Source: an uncultured Porphyromonadaceae bacterium (GTDB taxonomy: Bacteria; Bacteroidota; Bacteroidia; Bacteroidales; Muribaculaceae). From it: 20,903 nt of DNA. Positions 1 to 7,620 of this stretch are shown one piece after another. Position 1 is the first letter of the stretch, and each line of letters opens with the position of its first letter. Where the stretch lies: positions 1 to 20,903 of the forward strand of contig CABQCA010000023.1 of NCBI GenBank assembly GCA_902462525.1, read 5' to 3'. Under the pieces are notes generated by a model, which worked only from the letters and a program-made list of their open reading frames with translations, was not told where the DNA came from and ran no database searches. Position numbers and translations under genes: made by a program.

Positions 1-1
1 G

Positions 2-205
2 AGGCGCACTCACCGCTTTGTGGTGGAATTCGACGAATACCTCAATTCGTGTACGTTCCGGCAGTATCGCAAAGGCAAGAGGCTGAGTCTCAAGCGTATG
101 CTGCCCTATCTTTTCAGAATTGCCGTTGTCAGCGACGACACACGTCCCGAAGGCATCGACGGCGCTGTCCGTCTCGACGCTCCGTCACTACCGATAATAC
201 TATGA
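2..205 (+). CDS. C-terminal fragment of an unrecognised protein
   Basis: The reading frame is open from the window edge to TGA at 203-205, giving 67 residues of the end of a protein whose start lies outside the window. I do not recognise a family. The visible part is charged and basic in the middle (QYRKGKRLSLKR), with no membrane segment, so a soluble cytoplasmic protein is likely. A GTG inside the fragment at 20-22 is probably not the true start, because the frame continues upstream of it to the edge. The stop overlaps the ATG of the next gene (ATGA at 202-205), so the two genes are probably co-transcribed and translationally coupled. That overlap is the best support that this frame is coding. 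Confidence 0.65.
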   Translation, partial: RRTHRFVVEFDEYLNSCTFRQYRKGKRLSLKRMLPYLFRIAVVSDDTRPEGIDGAVRLDAPSLPIIL

Positions 206-669
206 AAAAACTGATTGTCCTTATTCTTATTGCATTGAGCTTCGCCATGGTGGCGCAACGCACCACACGCCGCGGGCTGCATGCCAAGGCAGAAGCCGCA
301 CCGGCACAAGTGCGGCCGCTCTACGACACTATCGTTGCGCCGGGTGCCGACCGTATCGAAACAAGAGGCTACGACAAGCCTCTGCGCTCGCGTCGCGAAA
401 CATTCTTCGCAACCAACACAGGCAATGTGCCGGTGCACCGGATAGCCTTTACGATAAGTTACTTCGACACCGACCGCCGGCTGCTTCACCGGGCTTCGCA
501 CAATGTGGCAGCCGACATTCCGGCCGGCGAGAGCCGTCTTGTGGGTGTGCGTTCGTGGGACGTCCAGCAGACGTTCTACTATGTCCATTCGGCTGTTGCC
601 CACAAATCACCGTCGGCCACGCCGTTTGATGTCGCCATTGCTGTCGACACTCTGTTTGTAGGAAATTAG
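202..669 (+). CDS. small exported protein of unknown function, FxLYD-like beta domain
   Basis: This is a 155-residue protein. It starts with a typical Sec signal peptide: MKK, a hydrophobic core to about residue 16, then MVAQ as a plausible cleavage region. ATG 202 is preferred over the in-frame upstream start at 49 because it gives this clean signal peptide and overlaps the preceding stop as ATGA. The mature part has a beta-rich stretch (residues about 65-130) with N-T-G-N, an I-S-Y-F-D segment and a P-A-G-E-S turn. This resembles the small FxLYD-type immunoglobulin-like domains of exported proteins; the match is by eye. Its function is unknown and it is probably periplasmic. The stop codon TAG (667-669) lies inside the first unit of an intergenic repeat (665-776), so the repeat may have set the present C-terminus. 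Confidence 0.75.
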   Translation: MKKLIVLILIALSFAMVAQRTTRRGLHAKAEAAPAQVRPLYDTIVAPGADRIETRGYDKPLRSRRETFFATNTGNVPVHRIAFTISYFDTDRRLLHRASHNVAADIPAGESRLVGVRSWDVQQTFYYVHSAVAHKSPSATPFDVAIAVDTLFVGN

Positions 670-776
670 GAGGTTAGGGGATTAAGCTGACAGGCTGACG
701 GGCTGACAGGCTGACAGGCCCCTCGCACCTGAATCTATTATCTTGACTTTTTAAACTTCATACACCTTATAAACTC
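665..776 (+). repeat. intergenic element of 8-bp units, copy A
   Basis: The element begins with ATTAGGAG (665-672) and GTTAGGGG (673-680). After a short link come four tandem 8-mers, GCTGACAG, GCTGACGG, GCTGACAG, GCTGACAG (686-717), then GCCCCTCGC, then a pyrimidine-rich tail with ATTATCTTGACTTT, TACAC and TAAAC. The same blocks occur in the same order at 10660-10799. It lies between the small exported protein gene and hppA, in the same orientation as both. It encodes nothing visible. The family and copy number cannot be judged from one window. Confidence 0.8.
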
Positions 777-823
777 ATTGTTAAGCCTTAAATAAACAAT
801 TTAACTATAAATTATCTGACATC

Positions 824-3013
824 ATGAACACAGTATTCTGGCTTATTCCCGCCTCGGCGGTGGTGGCTCTCATTCTGGCATGGTATTTCTACCGCCAGAT
901 GATGAAGGAGAGCGAAGGCACCGAAACGATGGAGCGGATAGCTTCGCATGTGCGAAAGGGCGCAATGTCCTATCTAAAACAGCAGTACAAGATTGTGGGC
1001 ATAGTATTCCTGTGCCTTGTTGTGCTGTTCTCTGTTATGGCCTACGGTTTCCAGCTACAGAATCCCTGGGTGCCTGTGGCATTTCTCACCGGCGGCTTCT
1101 TTTCGGGTCTTTCGGGCTATCTGGGCATGAAGACTGCCACCTATGCATCGGCTCGCACCGCCAATGCCGCCCGAAGTACCCTCAACGCCGGCCTCCGTGT
1201 GGCATTCCGCTCGGGTGCGGTGATGGGTCTGGTCGTTGTGGGTCTCGGCCTTATCGATATTTCGTTCTGGTATCTGTTGCTCGACTGGCTCGTCGACCTG
1301 CCCGGCACAGCCAAGCTCGCCATGATTACGACTACGATGCTTACCTTCGGTATGGGTGCTTCAACTCAGGCACTTTTCGCGCGTGTGGGCGGTGGTATCT
1401 ATACCAAGGCAGCCGACGTCGGCGCCGACCTTGTGGGCAAGGTTGAAGCCGGTATTCCTGAGGATGATCCACGCAATCCCGCCACCATCGCCGATAACGT
1501 GGGCGACAACGTGGGCGACGTTGCAGGCATGGGTGCCGACCTCTACGAATCGTACTGCGGCTCTATCCTGGCTACTTCGGCTCTCGGTGCCGCCGCATAC
1601 CTTCTCAGTGGCGACGAAGTGATGCAGTATAAGGCTGTGATAGCTCCAATGCTCATCGCCGCCGTCGGTATCCTGCTGTCGATTCTCGGCATATTCTGTG
1701 TAAGGACCAAAGAGGATGCCTCGATGAAGAATCTGCTCGGCGCGCTTTCTCTCGGCACAAACATCAGTTCAGTGCTCATTGTGGGCGCGACATTCCTCAT
1801 TCTGTGGCTGCTCGGCCTCGAAAACTGGCAGTGGATAAGCTGTTCTGTAATTGTGGGACTGCTTGTGGGCGTGGTGATAGGCCGGTCCACTGAGTACTAT
1901 ACCTCGCAGTCGTATACTCCGACAAAGAAGCTTGCCGAAAGCGGCACTACAGGCCCTGCTACCGTTATTATCTCGGGCGTGGGCCTCGGCATGGTGTCGA
2001 CAGCGGTTCCTGTTCTCGCCGTGGTAGCTGGTATTATTCTGAGCTACTGGTTTGCATCGGGGTTCGATTTCAACAATGTGGCGATGGGTCTCTATGGCAT
2101 CGGTATCGCGGCGGTGGGCATGCTCTCGACACTCGGCATCACCCTTGCCACCGACGCTTACGGTCCTATAGCCGACAATGCCGGCGGCAACGCCGAAATG
2201 AGCGGTCTGGGCAAGGAAGTGCGCAAGCGCACCGACGCCCTCGATTCGCTCGGCAACACTACCGCCGCCACAGGCAAGGGCTTCGCCATCGGTTCGGCAG
2301 CTCTCACCGGTCTGGCTTTGCTTGCTTCATATATCGAGGAAATCCGCATCGGCCTCGAACGCCTCGGCGAAACTACTATTCAGCTCGGCGACAAGATGGT
2401 GGCCGTGCACGAAATGAGTTTCCTCGACTTCATGACCTTCTATGAAGTCAACCTCATGAGCCCGAAAGTTCTCTCAGGCATGTTTATCGGCGCTATGATG
2501 GCTTTCCTTTTCTGCGGTCTGACGATGAATGCCGTAGGCCGTGCTGCCGCTCATATGGTCGATGAGGTCCGCCGTCAGTTCCGTGAAATCAAGGGTATTC
2601 TCGAAGGCAAAGCCGAACCCGACTACGCACGCTGTGTTCAGATTTCTACAAAAGGCGCACAGCGCGAAATGATATTCCCCTCTCTGCTGGCTATAGTGGC
2701 TCCTATTCTCACGGGGCTCGTATTCGGTGTTCCGGGTGTACTCGGTCTTCTGGTAGGCGGTCTTTCGGCCGGCTTTGTGCTTGCCATTTTCATGGCAAAT
2801 TCGGGCGGCGCATGGGACAACGCCAAGAAATATATAGAGGAAGGCAATTTCGGCGGCAAGGGCAGCGAAGTGCACAAGGCTACCGTGGTTGGCGATACTG
2901 TAGGCGATCCCTTCAAGGACACCTCCGGTCCGTCGCTCAACATTCTCATCAAGCTTATGTCGATGGTTTCTATCGTCATGGCCGGTCTAACAGTGTCGTG
3001 GAGCCTGTTCTGA
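824..3013 (+). CDS. hppA: membrane-bound ion-translocating pyrophosphatase
   Basis: This 729-residue protein has the usual length and multi-span profile of membrane pyrophosphatases, which hydrolyse cytoplasmic PPi to pump H+ and/or Na+ out of the cell. The active-site signature is intact: DVGADLVGKVE at residues 198-208, then a PEDDPRNPATIADN stretch and DNVGD up to D232. A second conserved acidic region (GDTVGDPFKDTSGPS) lies near the C-terminus. GNTTAATGKG at 477-486 has Ala481 and Gly484, the K+-dependent signature; K+-independent H+ pumps have Lys at the Ala position. Bacteroides relatives include Na+/H+ dual pumps, so Na+ transport is plausible but not proved here. ATG 824 has no clear Shine-Dalgarno, as is normal in Bacteroidota. 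A strong terminator follows, so the gene is probably monocistronic. Confidence 0.97.
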   Translation: MNTVFWLIPASAVVALILAWYFYRQMMKESEGTETMERIASHVRKGAMSYLKQQYKIVGIVFLCLVVLFSVMAYGFQLQNPWVPVAFLTGGFFSGLSGYLGMKTATYASARTANAARSTLNAGLRVAFRSGAVMGLVVVGLGLIDISFWYLLLDWLVDLPGTAKLAMITTTMLTFGMGASTQALFARVGGGIYTKAADVGADLVGKVEAGIPEDDPRNPATIADNVGDNVGDVAGMGADLYESYCGSILATSALGAAAYLLSGDEVMQYKAVIAPMLIAAVGILLSILGIFCVRTKEDASMKNLLGALSLGTNISSVLIVGATFLILWLLGLENWQWISCSVIVGLLVGVVIGRSTEYYTSQSYTPTKKLAESGTTGPATVIISGVGLGMVSTAVPVLAVVAGIILSYWFASGFDFNNVAMGLYGIGIAAVGMLSTLGITLATDAYGPIADNAGGNAEMSGLGKEVRKRTDALDSLGNTTAATGKGFAIGSAALTGLALLASYIEEIRIGLERLGETTIQLGDKMVAVHEMSFLDFMTFYEVNLMSPKVLSGMFIGAMMAFLFCGLTMNAVGRAAAHMVDEVRRQFREIKGILEGKAEPDYARCVQISTKGAQREMIFPSLLAIVAPILTGLVFGVPGVLGLLVGGLSAGFVLAIFMANSGGAWDNAKKYIEEGNFGGKGSEVHKATVVGDTVGDPFKDTSGPSLNILIKLMSMVSIVMAGLTVSWSLF

Positions 3014-3041
3014 CAGTTGTGTAATAACAAACCATAATCTG

Positions 3042-3071
3042 AAAGAGCGTGCCTGTGGGTGCGCTCTTTTT
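3042..3071 (+). terminator. rho-independent terminator of hppA
   Basis: AAAGAGCG (3042-3049) pairs perfectly with CGCTCTTT (3062-3069) around a 12-base loop, and the stem runs into a T tract (3067-3071). It starts 29 bases after the hppA stop. Confidence 0.85.
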
Positions 3072-3093
3072 GTGTTATAAAAAGTGGCGATAT

Positions 3094-3128
3094 TGTTACA
3101 AAGTAACAGATGTAACAAGTGTGTAACA
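3094..3128. promoter_or_regulatory. GTAACA repeat cluster upstream of the ECF sigma gene
   Basis: TGTTAC (3094-3099) and GTAACA (3103-3108) form an inverted repeat with a 3-base spacer. Two further direct copies of TGTAACA follow at 3111-3117 and 3122-3128. The cluster lies between the hppA terminator and the sigma-factor promoter, about 180-215 bases before the sigma ATG. It may be a binding site for a regulator. No such protein is identified in the window. Confidence 0.4.
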
Positions 3129-3219
3129 AAATTCGAATGAGATAATATATTGTATGACAATAGCTTATAAGATTTGTAATCGAAATGTTATTTAATTAAC
3201 AAATATTTACATTAAAATT

Positions 3220-3249
3220 CTTGACTCTGCTCAAAATTGCGTAATTTTG
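3220..3249 (+). promoter_or_regulatory. promoter of the ECF sigma factor gene
   Basis: A perfect Bacteroidota -7 element TAATTTTG (3242-3249) is preceded 18 bases upstream by CTTGAC (TTG at 3221-3223), which serves as a -33 element. The predicted 5' leader is about 50 bases, AT-rich, with no Shine-Dalgarno. The interval 3014-3308 holds only the hppA terminator, the GTAACA cluster and this promoter. Confidence 0.6.
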
Positions 3250-3308
3250 AATTGTCAAACAAAAACAACGACATTTAAAACATAATAATCCTTTAAAACA
3301 TCACTACT

Positions 3309-3809
3309 ATGGCAACTGCAAAATTTCAAAACAATCTCCTGAAGCTCCGGCCGAACTTGCTGAATTTCGCATATATGCTTACATCGAACAGTGACGATGC
3401 TTATGATTTGCTGCAGGACACTACTCTCAAGGCCCTCGACAATGAAGACAAATTCGCAGAAGGAACAAACTTCAAAGGATGGGTGTTCACTATCATGCGC
3501 AATATTTTCATCAACAATTACCGCAGGGCTTCGCGTGCGGCAACAATTGTCGATACGACCGATAATCTCTATCACCTCAATCTCAGCCAGGATAGTGGCA
3601 TTGAGTCGCCCGAGGATACTTACAGCGCCGGCGAAATCACTTCGGCCATCAATGAGTTTTCCGACGAATACCGTATCCCATTTTCGATGCATGTCGCAGG
3701 CTACAAATACGATGAAATCGCCGACCATATGAACCTTCCCTTAGGCACTGTCAAAAGCCGCATCTTTACTGCGCGTAAGAAACTTCAGGAGCGTTTCGCT
3801 GACTGCTGA
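3309..3809 (+). CDS. ECF-family RNA polymerase sigma factor
   Basis: This 166-residue protein has the two-domain layout of ECF (sigma-70 group 4) factors. Region 2 covers about residues 10-75, with LLQDTTLKAL, the NFKGWVFTIMRNIFINNYRR segment that binds -10 DNA, and an acidic N-terminal part. Region 4 covers about 115-163, with the helix-turn-helix YDEIADHMNLPLGTVKSRI followed by FTARKKL. The linker is short. No FecR-like anti-sigma gene and no SusC/D genes flank it, so it does not look like a polysaccharide-locus sigma factor. It is a stand-alone ECF gene with its own promoter and terminator. The target regulon cannot be told from the sequence. Confidence 0.95.
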   Translation: MATAKFQNNLLKLRPNLLNFAYMLTSNSDDAYDLLQDTTLKALDNEDKFAEGTNFKGWVFTIMRNIFINNYRRASRAATIVDTTDNLYHLNLSQDSGIESPEDTYSAGEITSAINEFSDEYRIPFSMHVAGYKYDEIADHMNLPLGTVKSRIFTARKKLQERFADC

Positions 3810-3854
3810 TACAAATAATGCCAAAGCTGTGAACCTTTTCCGGAATATAATGTT

Positions 3855-3912
3855 TTAATATCATACCTCCCTCCAGCCACGGCCTAAGCCGTAATTCAAG
3901 TTAATATCATAC
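3855..3912. repeat. 12-bp direct repeat flanking a small hairpin
   Basis: TTAATATCATAC occurs at 3855-3866 and exactly again at 3901-3912. Between them is a 5-bp hairpin with a four-base loop, ACGGC-CTAA-GCCGT (3879-3892). The block lies in the 3' region of the sigma-factor transcript, between its stop and its terminator. No open frame of note is present in 3810-3974. Confidence 0.6.
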
Positions 3913-3974
3913 TACTTACTGCCATAAACTACTGCTGATTATTTGTTTCATCGCCTTACACACACGTACAACTT

Positions 3975-4017
3975 CAACATCGCCTTCTCCGTAGCGGGGA
4001 AGGCGATGTTGATTCTT
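3975..4017 (+). terminator. terminator of the ECF sigma factor gene
   Basis: CAACATCGCCTT (3975-3986) pairs with AAGGCGATGTTG (4000-4011), and the stem extends inward by about four more pairs (one G-T) to a five-base loop. It is followed by ATTCTTT. The stem is long and GC-rich and lies 165 bases after the stop, giving the sigma mRNA a fairly long 3' UTR. Confidence 0.8.
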
Positions 4018-4023
4018 TCCTAT

Positions 4024-4059
4024 AAAAAGCAGCGGGGCACCTTGAGAGCGCCCCGCTGC
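4024..4059 (-). terminator. terminator of secDF
   Basis: GCAGCGGGGC (4029-4038) pairs perfectly with GCCCCGCTGC (4050-4059) around an 11-base loop. On the minus strand the stem is followed by five U (4024-4028). It begins 23 bases after the secDF stop and stands back to back with the sigma-factor terminator. Confidence 0.9.
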
Positions 4060-4082
4060 GGATGATAGGATTAGATATTTAA

Positions 4083-6962
4083 TTATTTCTTAGCAGTGGC
4101 TTTGCGACGTCGGTCGGTGAGGTATGCCACGGGACAGGCCACGTAGATGGTGGCGAGAGTACCGATTATTACGCCGAAGAGCATTGCGAAGGTGAAGCTG
4201 CGGATAGCGTCGCCACCGAGGATAAAGATGCACAGGAGTACCAGAATTGTGGAGAGCGATGTCATGATGGTACGGCTCAGGGTGGTGTTGACCGAGTTGT
4301 TGATGGTGGTGAAGAAGTCCTGTTTGGGATAGAGGCCGATGTTTTCACGCACACGGTCGAATACCACCACGGTATCGTTTATCTGGTAGCCGATAACGGT
4401 CAGAATAGCCGCTATAAACGTCTGGTCCACTTCCATTGCGAATGGCAGAATGCCGTAGAATATCGAGTAGAAACCAACGATTGTGAAGGCTGTGAAAGCT
4501 ACGGCGGCGAGAGCGCCGAGCGAGAAAGCCACGTTGCGGAAACGGACGAGAATGTAGAGGAACATGGCGAGCAGCGAGATGGAGACTGCGAGATAGGCCT
4601 TGGTCTTCATGTCGTTGGCTATCGACGGGCCGACAAGCTGCGAGCTTACAATGCCCTGGCTGGCGTCGGTGGTGGAGAACTCGGCGGCGCTCATGCCTTC
4701 GCGGAGGTAAGGTTTGAGGGCTTCGTATAGTTTGCCGGTGATTTCGTTTTCTACGCCGGCTTCTTCGGAGTTGATTTTGTAGTTGGTGCTTACGCGTACC
4801 TGATTCGAGCTTTCGATGGTGATGACCGAAGTGGAAGCGTCGGGGAACTGAGCTGAAAGTACCTGCTGGAGTTCCTGTGTGTCGACGGGACGCTCGAACT
4901 TGACGATGTAGTTGCGGCCGCCCGAGAAGTCGATGCCCCGGTTGAGACCGCGGGCGAAAAGCGATATCACTACGATTACGATGATAAGGCCTACGACTGT
5001 GAAGCTTACTTTACGCTGGCCGAGGAAGTTGATGTGCGAGTTGATGAACATCTTCTTCGAAAGGCCGGTGCTGAATGTGAGGCTGTTGAAAGCTTTGGTC
5101 TTGGCGAACCAGAGGAAGAACAGACGGCTCAGATATACAGCAGTGAAGAAAGAGCAGACCAGACCGATGATGAGGGTTGTGGCGAAGCCTTTGATGGGGC
5201 CTGTGCCGACAAGGAGAAGGATAACACCGGTGATGATCGAAGTAAGGTTCGAGTCGAAGATAGCCGAGAAGGCGTTGCTGTAACCGTCGGCGAGGGCGTT
5301 GCGCACGTTCTTACCGGCACGGAGTTCCTCTTTGGTGCGTTCGAAGATAAGCACATTGGCGTCGACGGCCATGCCGAGCGAGAGCACGATACCGGCGATA
5401 CCGCTCATGGTGAGCACAGCCTGGAAGGAAGCGAGAATGCCGATGGTGAAGAAGAGGTTGCAGATGAGGCATACATTGGCAATGAGGCCGGGCATGACAC
5501 CGTAGAAGGCTATCATGAAAATCATCAGAAGCACAAGGGCCACGACGAAAGAGATAAATCCGGCTTCAATGGCCTGCTTGCCCAGAGAGGGGCCTACCAC
5601 CATGTCGGAGATGATGTGGACCTTGGCGTCCATACGGCCGCTCTTGAGCACGTTGGCAAGGTCGCGGGCTTCGTCGAGGTCGAAGTCGCCGGTAATCGAC
5701 GAGGAACCGCCTTCGATTTTGTCGTTGACGTTGGGAGCGGAATAGACCATGTCGTCGAGAACGATGGCCACTTGCTTGCCGATGTTCTGGCCGGTGATGA
5801 TGGCCCACTGGCGTGCGCCGGTGGAGTTCATGCGCATCGACACTTCATTGCCGCGCAGGGGGTCGTAGTTTGTCGATGCGTCGCTTACCGCTGAGCCGTC
5901 GAGGCGTGCTTTCCCGCCGGTGGTGCGCAGGGCATAGAGGGCGGTGCCGAAGTTATGCTCGGTGCCGTCGTCAGCTACACGGACGGTAGGTTTCACAGCC
6001 CAGCGGAGCTTGAGGTCGTTGGGGAGGAGAGCCTTGGCCTGAGGTGTGGCGAGGAGTGCGCTGATGGCCTCCTGTGTCTTGGCGTCGGGTGCGTAGCCTA
6101 CTGTGGCGCCGTAGCCTGCGCCCTGATGGAGCATGGCGACGAGGGGAGCGGCGTTGACAGTGGTATCGGCGGCGAGGTTGTTTGCCAAAGCGCCGAGGGC
6201 GCCGGCTATTTCTTCGGCGCGGTATGTTTCATAGAACTCGAGGTTGGCCGAGCGCTGCAGAAGGTCGCGGACACGTTCGTGGTCCTTGACACCGGGAAGC
6301 TCGAGGAGAATCTGGCCGTCCTTGCCTTTGAGCACCTGAATGTTTGGCGCAACGACGCCGAACTGGTCGATACGGTTGCGGAGCACATTGGTGGCCGAGT
6401 TGTCGACGCGGTCTTTCACCTGGCTCTTGAGGGCTGCCTTTGCGGCGTCGTCGCTCATGCCGGGTTTGACAACGTCCTGGAAGAGAACCGAGAAGTCGGC
6501 CATGGGCTTGGCCTGGCGGTAGAGCTCTATGAAAGTGCTTACGAAGTCGTCGGTCTTGTGCGATGCCACGGCCTGGTTTGCGCCGGCGAGGGCTGCTTCG
6601 AAAATGGAGTCGGTGTCGCCGCTCTTCATGCCGCGCATCATGTCGGGCATGTCGACCTGCAGAATAACGTTCATACCTCCCTTGAGGTCAAGTCCGAGGC
6701 CTACGCCCCATTTGCGTACTTCGTTGAGAGTGTAGGAGCCCAGGTACACTTTGCGGTCGCCGAGCGAGTCCATGTAGTGTTTGTAGGCTTTGTTGTAGGC
6801 GTCGTCGTCGTTGTCACCCGATTCGATAAGGGCGTATTCTGCTGCCTGGTTCTCGTACTTGCTGGATATGAAAGTGAACGAAAGGTAGAACAGACACACC
6901 AATACCAAGAAAACGGCTATAACACCGGCAACGATGCTGCCCAGATTTCCTTTGCTTTGCAT
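4083..6962 (-). CDS. secDF: SecD-SecF fusion, protein translocase accessory subunit
   Basis: This 959-residue inner-membrane protein fuses SecD and SecF, as is usual in Bacteroidota. It uses the proton or sodium gradient to pull preproteins through SecYEG into the periplasm. The N-terminal membrane span is at about residues 8-32. The SecD motif GLDLKGG is at 90-96, a periplasmic domain follows, and the SecD membrane bundle carries AVDANVLIFERTKEEL near 525-540. The SecF half starts near 640, with GIDFSGG near 676 and YQINDTVVVFDRVREN near 855-870. The Asp residues of the two transmembrane motifs, important for ion coupling in this family, are present. ATG 6962 gives a clean first span. A strong terminator lies just downstream. 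The DUF4491 gene lies 119 bases upstream on the same strand. Confidence 0.97.
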   Translation of the reverse strand: MQSKGNLGSIVAGVIAVFLVLVCLFYLSFTFISSKYENQAAEYALIESGDNDDDAYNKAYKHYMDSLGDRKVYLGSYTLNEVRKWGVGLGLDLKGGMNVILQVDMPDMMRGMKSGDTDSIFEAALAGANQAVASHKTDDFVSTFIELYRQAKPMADFSVLFQDVVKPGMSDDAAKAALKSQVKDRVDNSATNVLRNRIDQFGVVAPNIQVLKGKDGQILLELPGVKDHERVRDLLQRSANLEFYETYRAEEIAGALGALANNLAADTTVNAAPLVAMLHQGAGYGATVGYAPDAKTQEAISALLATPQAKALLPNDLKLRWAVKPTVRVADDGTEHNFGTALYALRTTGGKARLDGSAVSDASTNYDPLRGNEVSMRMNSTGARQWAIITGQNIGKQVAIVLDDMVYSAPNVNDKIEGGSSSITGDFDLDEARDLANVLKSGRMDAKVHIISDMVVGPSLGKQAIEAGFISFVVALVLLMIFMIAFYGVMPGLIANVCLICNLFFTIGILASFQAVLTMSGIAGIVLSLGMAVDANVLIFERTKEELRAGKNVRNALADGYSNAFSAIFDSNLTSIITGVILLLVGTGPIKGFATTLIIGLVCSFFTAVYLSRLFFLWFAKTKAFNSLTFSTGLSKKMFINSHINFLGQRKVSFTVVGLIIVIVVISLFARGLNRGIDFSGGRNYIVKFERPVDTQELQQVLSAQFPDASTSVITIESSNQVRVSTNYKINSEEAGVENEITGKLYEALKPYLREGMSAAEFSTTDASQGIVSSQLVGPSIANDMKTKAYLAVSISLLAMFLYILVRFRNVAFSLGALAAVAFTAFTIVGFYSIFYGILPFAMEVDQTFIAAILTVIGYQINDTVVVFDRVRENIGLYPKQDFFTTINNSVNTTLSRTIMTSLSTILVLLCIFILGGDAIRSFTFAMLFGVIIGTLATIYVACPVAYLTDRRRKATAKK

Positions 6963-7017
6963 GTGAAAAATTATGGTTTGTTGATTAATAAATTTTCAAA
7001 GTATTGTTTTCAGCTTG

Positions 7018-7025
7018 CAAATATA
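7018..7025 (-). promoter_or_regulatory. possible -7 element for secDF
   Basis: On the minus strand the bases read TATATTTG, an exact match to TAnnTTTG, 55 bases before the secDF ATG. No good TTTG lies 19-21 bases further upstream, so this is a weak call. Read-through from the DUF4491 promoter could also supply secDF. Confidence 0.35.
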
Positions 7026-7081
7026 GCGATTATTCTGCATACAACGGGCATTTTAGCAGGTTTTTGTGCGCGCAGGAGCGT

Positions 7082-7408
7082 TTATCGGGCCGTTTTTTTA
7101 CTTTCGGCGGCTTTTTGCGTTCTTCTGGGGTTGGCCGGGAACCAGCCTTTGCGCACTCTTTCGCGCTGTTCGAAGATTTCCTTGATAGTCCAGAAGGAGG
7201 AGAATGCCGTCACGGCGGAAAGTGTGGAGAGCGTGCTGTTGTCAACAGCCACTGAGACTCCGCACAGGGCCAGTCCGAGCACCAGAAACCACCACCAGCA
7301 GCCGGTGCCGAAGTGGTATTCGCATTTTATCACTATAGGGTGGAAGATGCCGATTATCAGAAATGTGCATAGTCCCACGAGGAGACCTTCGAAGTGCAGT
7401 GTCGCCAT
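7082..7408 (-). CDS. DUF4491 family membrane protein
   Basis: This 108-residue protein has three hydrophobic stretches: about residues 8-27, 36-52 and a weaker one at 58-75. It also carries the characteristic HPIVIKCEYHFGTGCWWWFL, AFSSFWTIKEIFEQ and RVRKGWFPANP segments that I recognise from Bacteroidales DUF4491 proteins. Its function is unknown. The tail after residue 90 is basic and probably cytoplasmic. The start at 7408 is supported by a well-formed promoter 27 bases upstream. It precedes secDF on the same strand by 119 bases, so a shared transcript is possible, but a separate secDF promoter may exist. Confidence 0.88.
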   Translation of the reverse strand: MATLHFEGLLVGLCTFLIIGIFHPIVIKCEYHFGTGCWWWFLVLGLALCGVSVAVDNSTLSTLSAVTAFSSFWTIKEIFEQRERVRKGWFPANPRRTQKAAESKKTAR

Positions 7409-7434
7409 TGTAGCAGTGGTTTGGATTCAGAGAG

Positions 7435-7466
7435 CAAAATTACGCACATTTTCCGCCCTCGGCAAA
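7435..7466 (-). promoter_or_regulatory. promoter of the DUF4491 gene
   Basis: On the minus strand TTTG (7466-7463) is followed after exactly 20 bases by TAATTTTG (7442-7435). Both elements match the Bacteroidota housekeeping consensus with ideal spacing, 27 bases before the ATG. Confidence 0.75.
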
Positions 7467-7486
7467 TTTTTGAGCAGCGCCGGGAT

Positions 7487-7534
7487 GTTAACATAAGTTA
7501 ACTGACTTTGTGCTACTTGGAAACATATGTTAAC
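7487..7534. promoter_or_regulatory. three GTTAAC palindromes in a divergent control region
   Basis: GTTAAC occurs at 7487-7492, 7497-7502 and 7529-7534. The first two are 10 bases apart, about one helix turn, and form GTTAACATAAGTTAAC. The third is 32 bases further on and sits in ATATGTTAAC, the reverse of the first site's context GTTAACATA. All lie between the DUF4491 promoter and the acyl-CoA synthetase promoter, outside both -33 elements. They are plausible operators for a dimeric regulator; this is an inference. Confidence 0.45.
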
Positions 7535-7557
7535 GCCACGTCATTTTCCCATGCCTG

Positions 7558-7592
7558 TTTGTTATTAGAGAGAGTGAAAGGTTGTATCTTTG
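7558..7592 (+). promoter_or_regulatory. promoter of the acyl-CoA synthetase-hflX operon
   Basis: TATCTTTG (7585-7592) matches TAnnTTTG exactly. TTTG at 7558-7561 could be the -33 element, although the 23-base spacer is longer than usual. Transcription would start near 7600. This rules out the in-frame TTG at 7582 as a start codon and favours ATG 7621. Confidence 0.6.
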
Positions 7593-7620
7593 CACAGCTA
7601 TAAAGACAGACACATTTTTG

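Noticed and set aside
743..773. TTGACT with TATAAA, a sigma-70-like promoter before hppA
   Set aside because: The bases belong to the tail of the repeat element, whose other copy lies between convergent genes. The spacer is 19 and the form is not that of Bacteroidota promoters. No better hppA promoter was found.
5955..7496. 513-residue plus-strand frame opposite secDF and the DUF4491 gene
   Set aside because: It is a shadow frame: no recognisable motifs, it crosses two genes and two promoter regions, and both minus-strand genes are clear.
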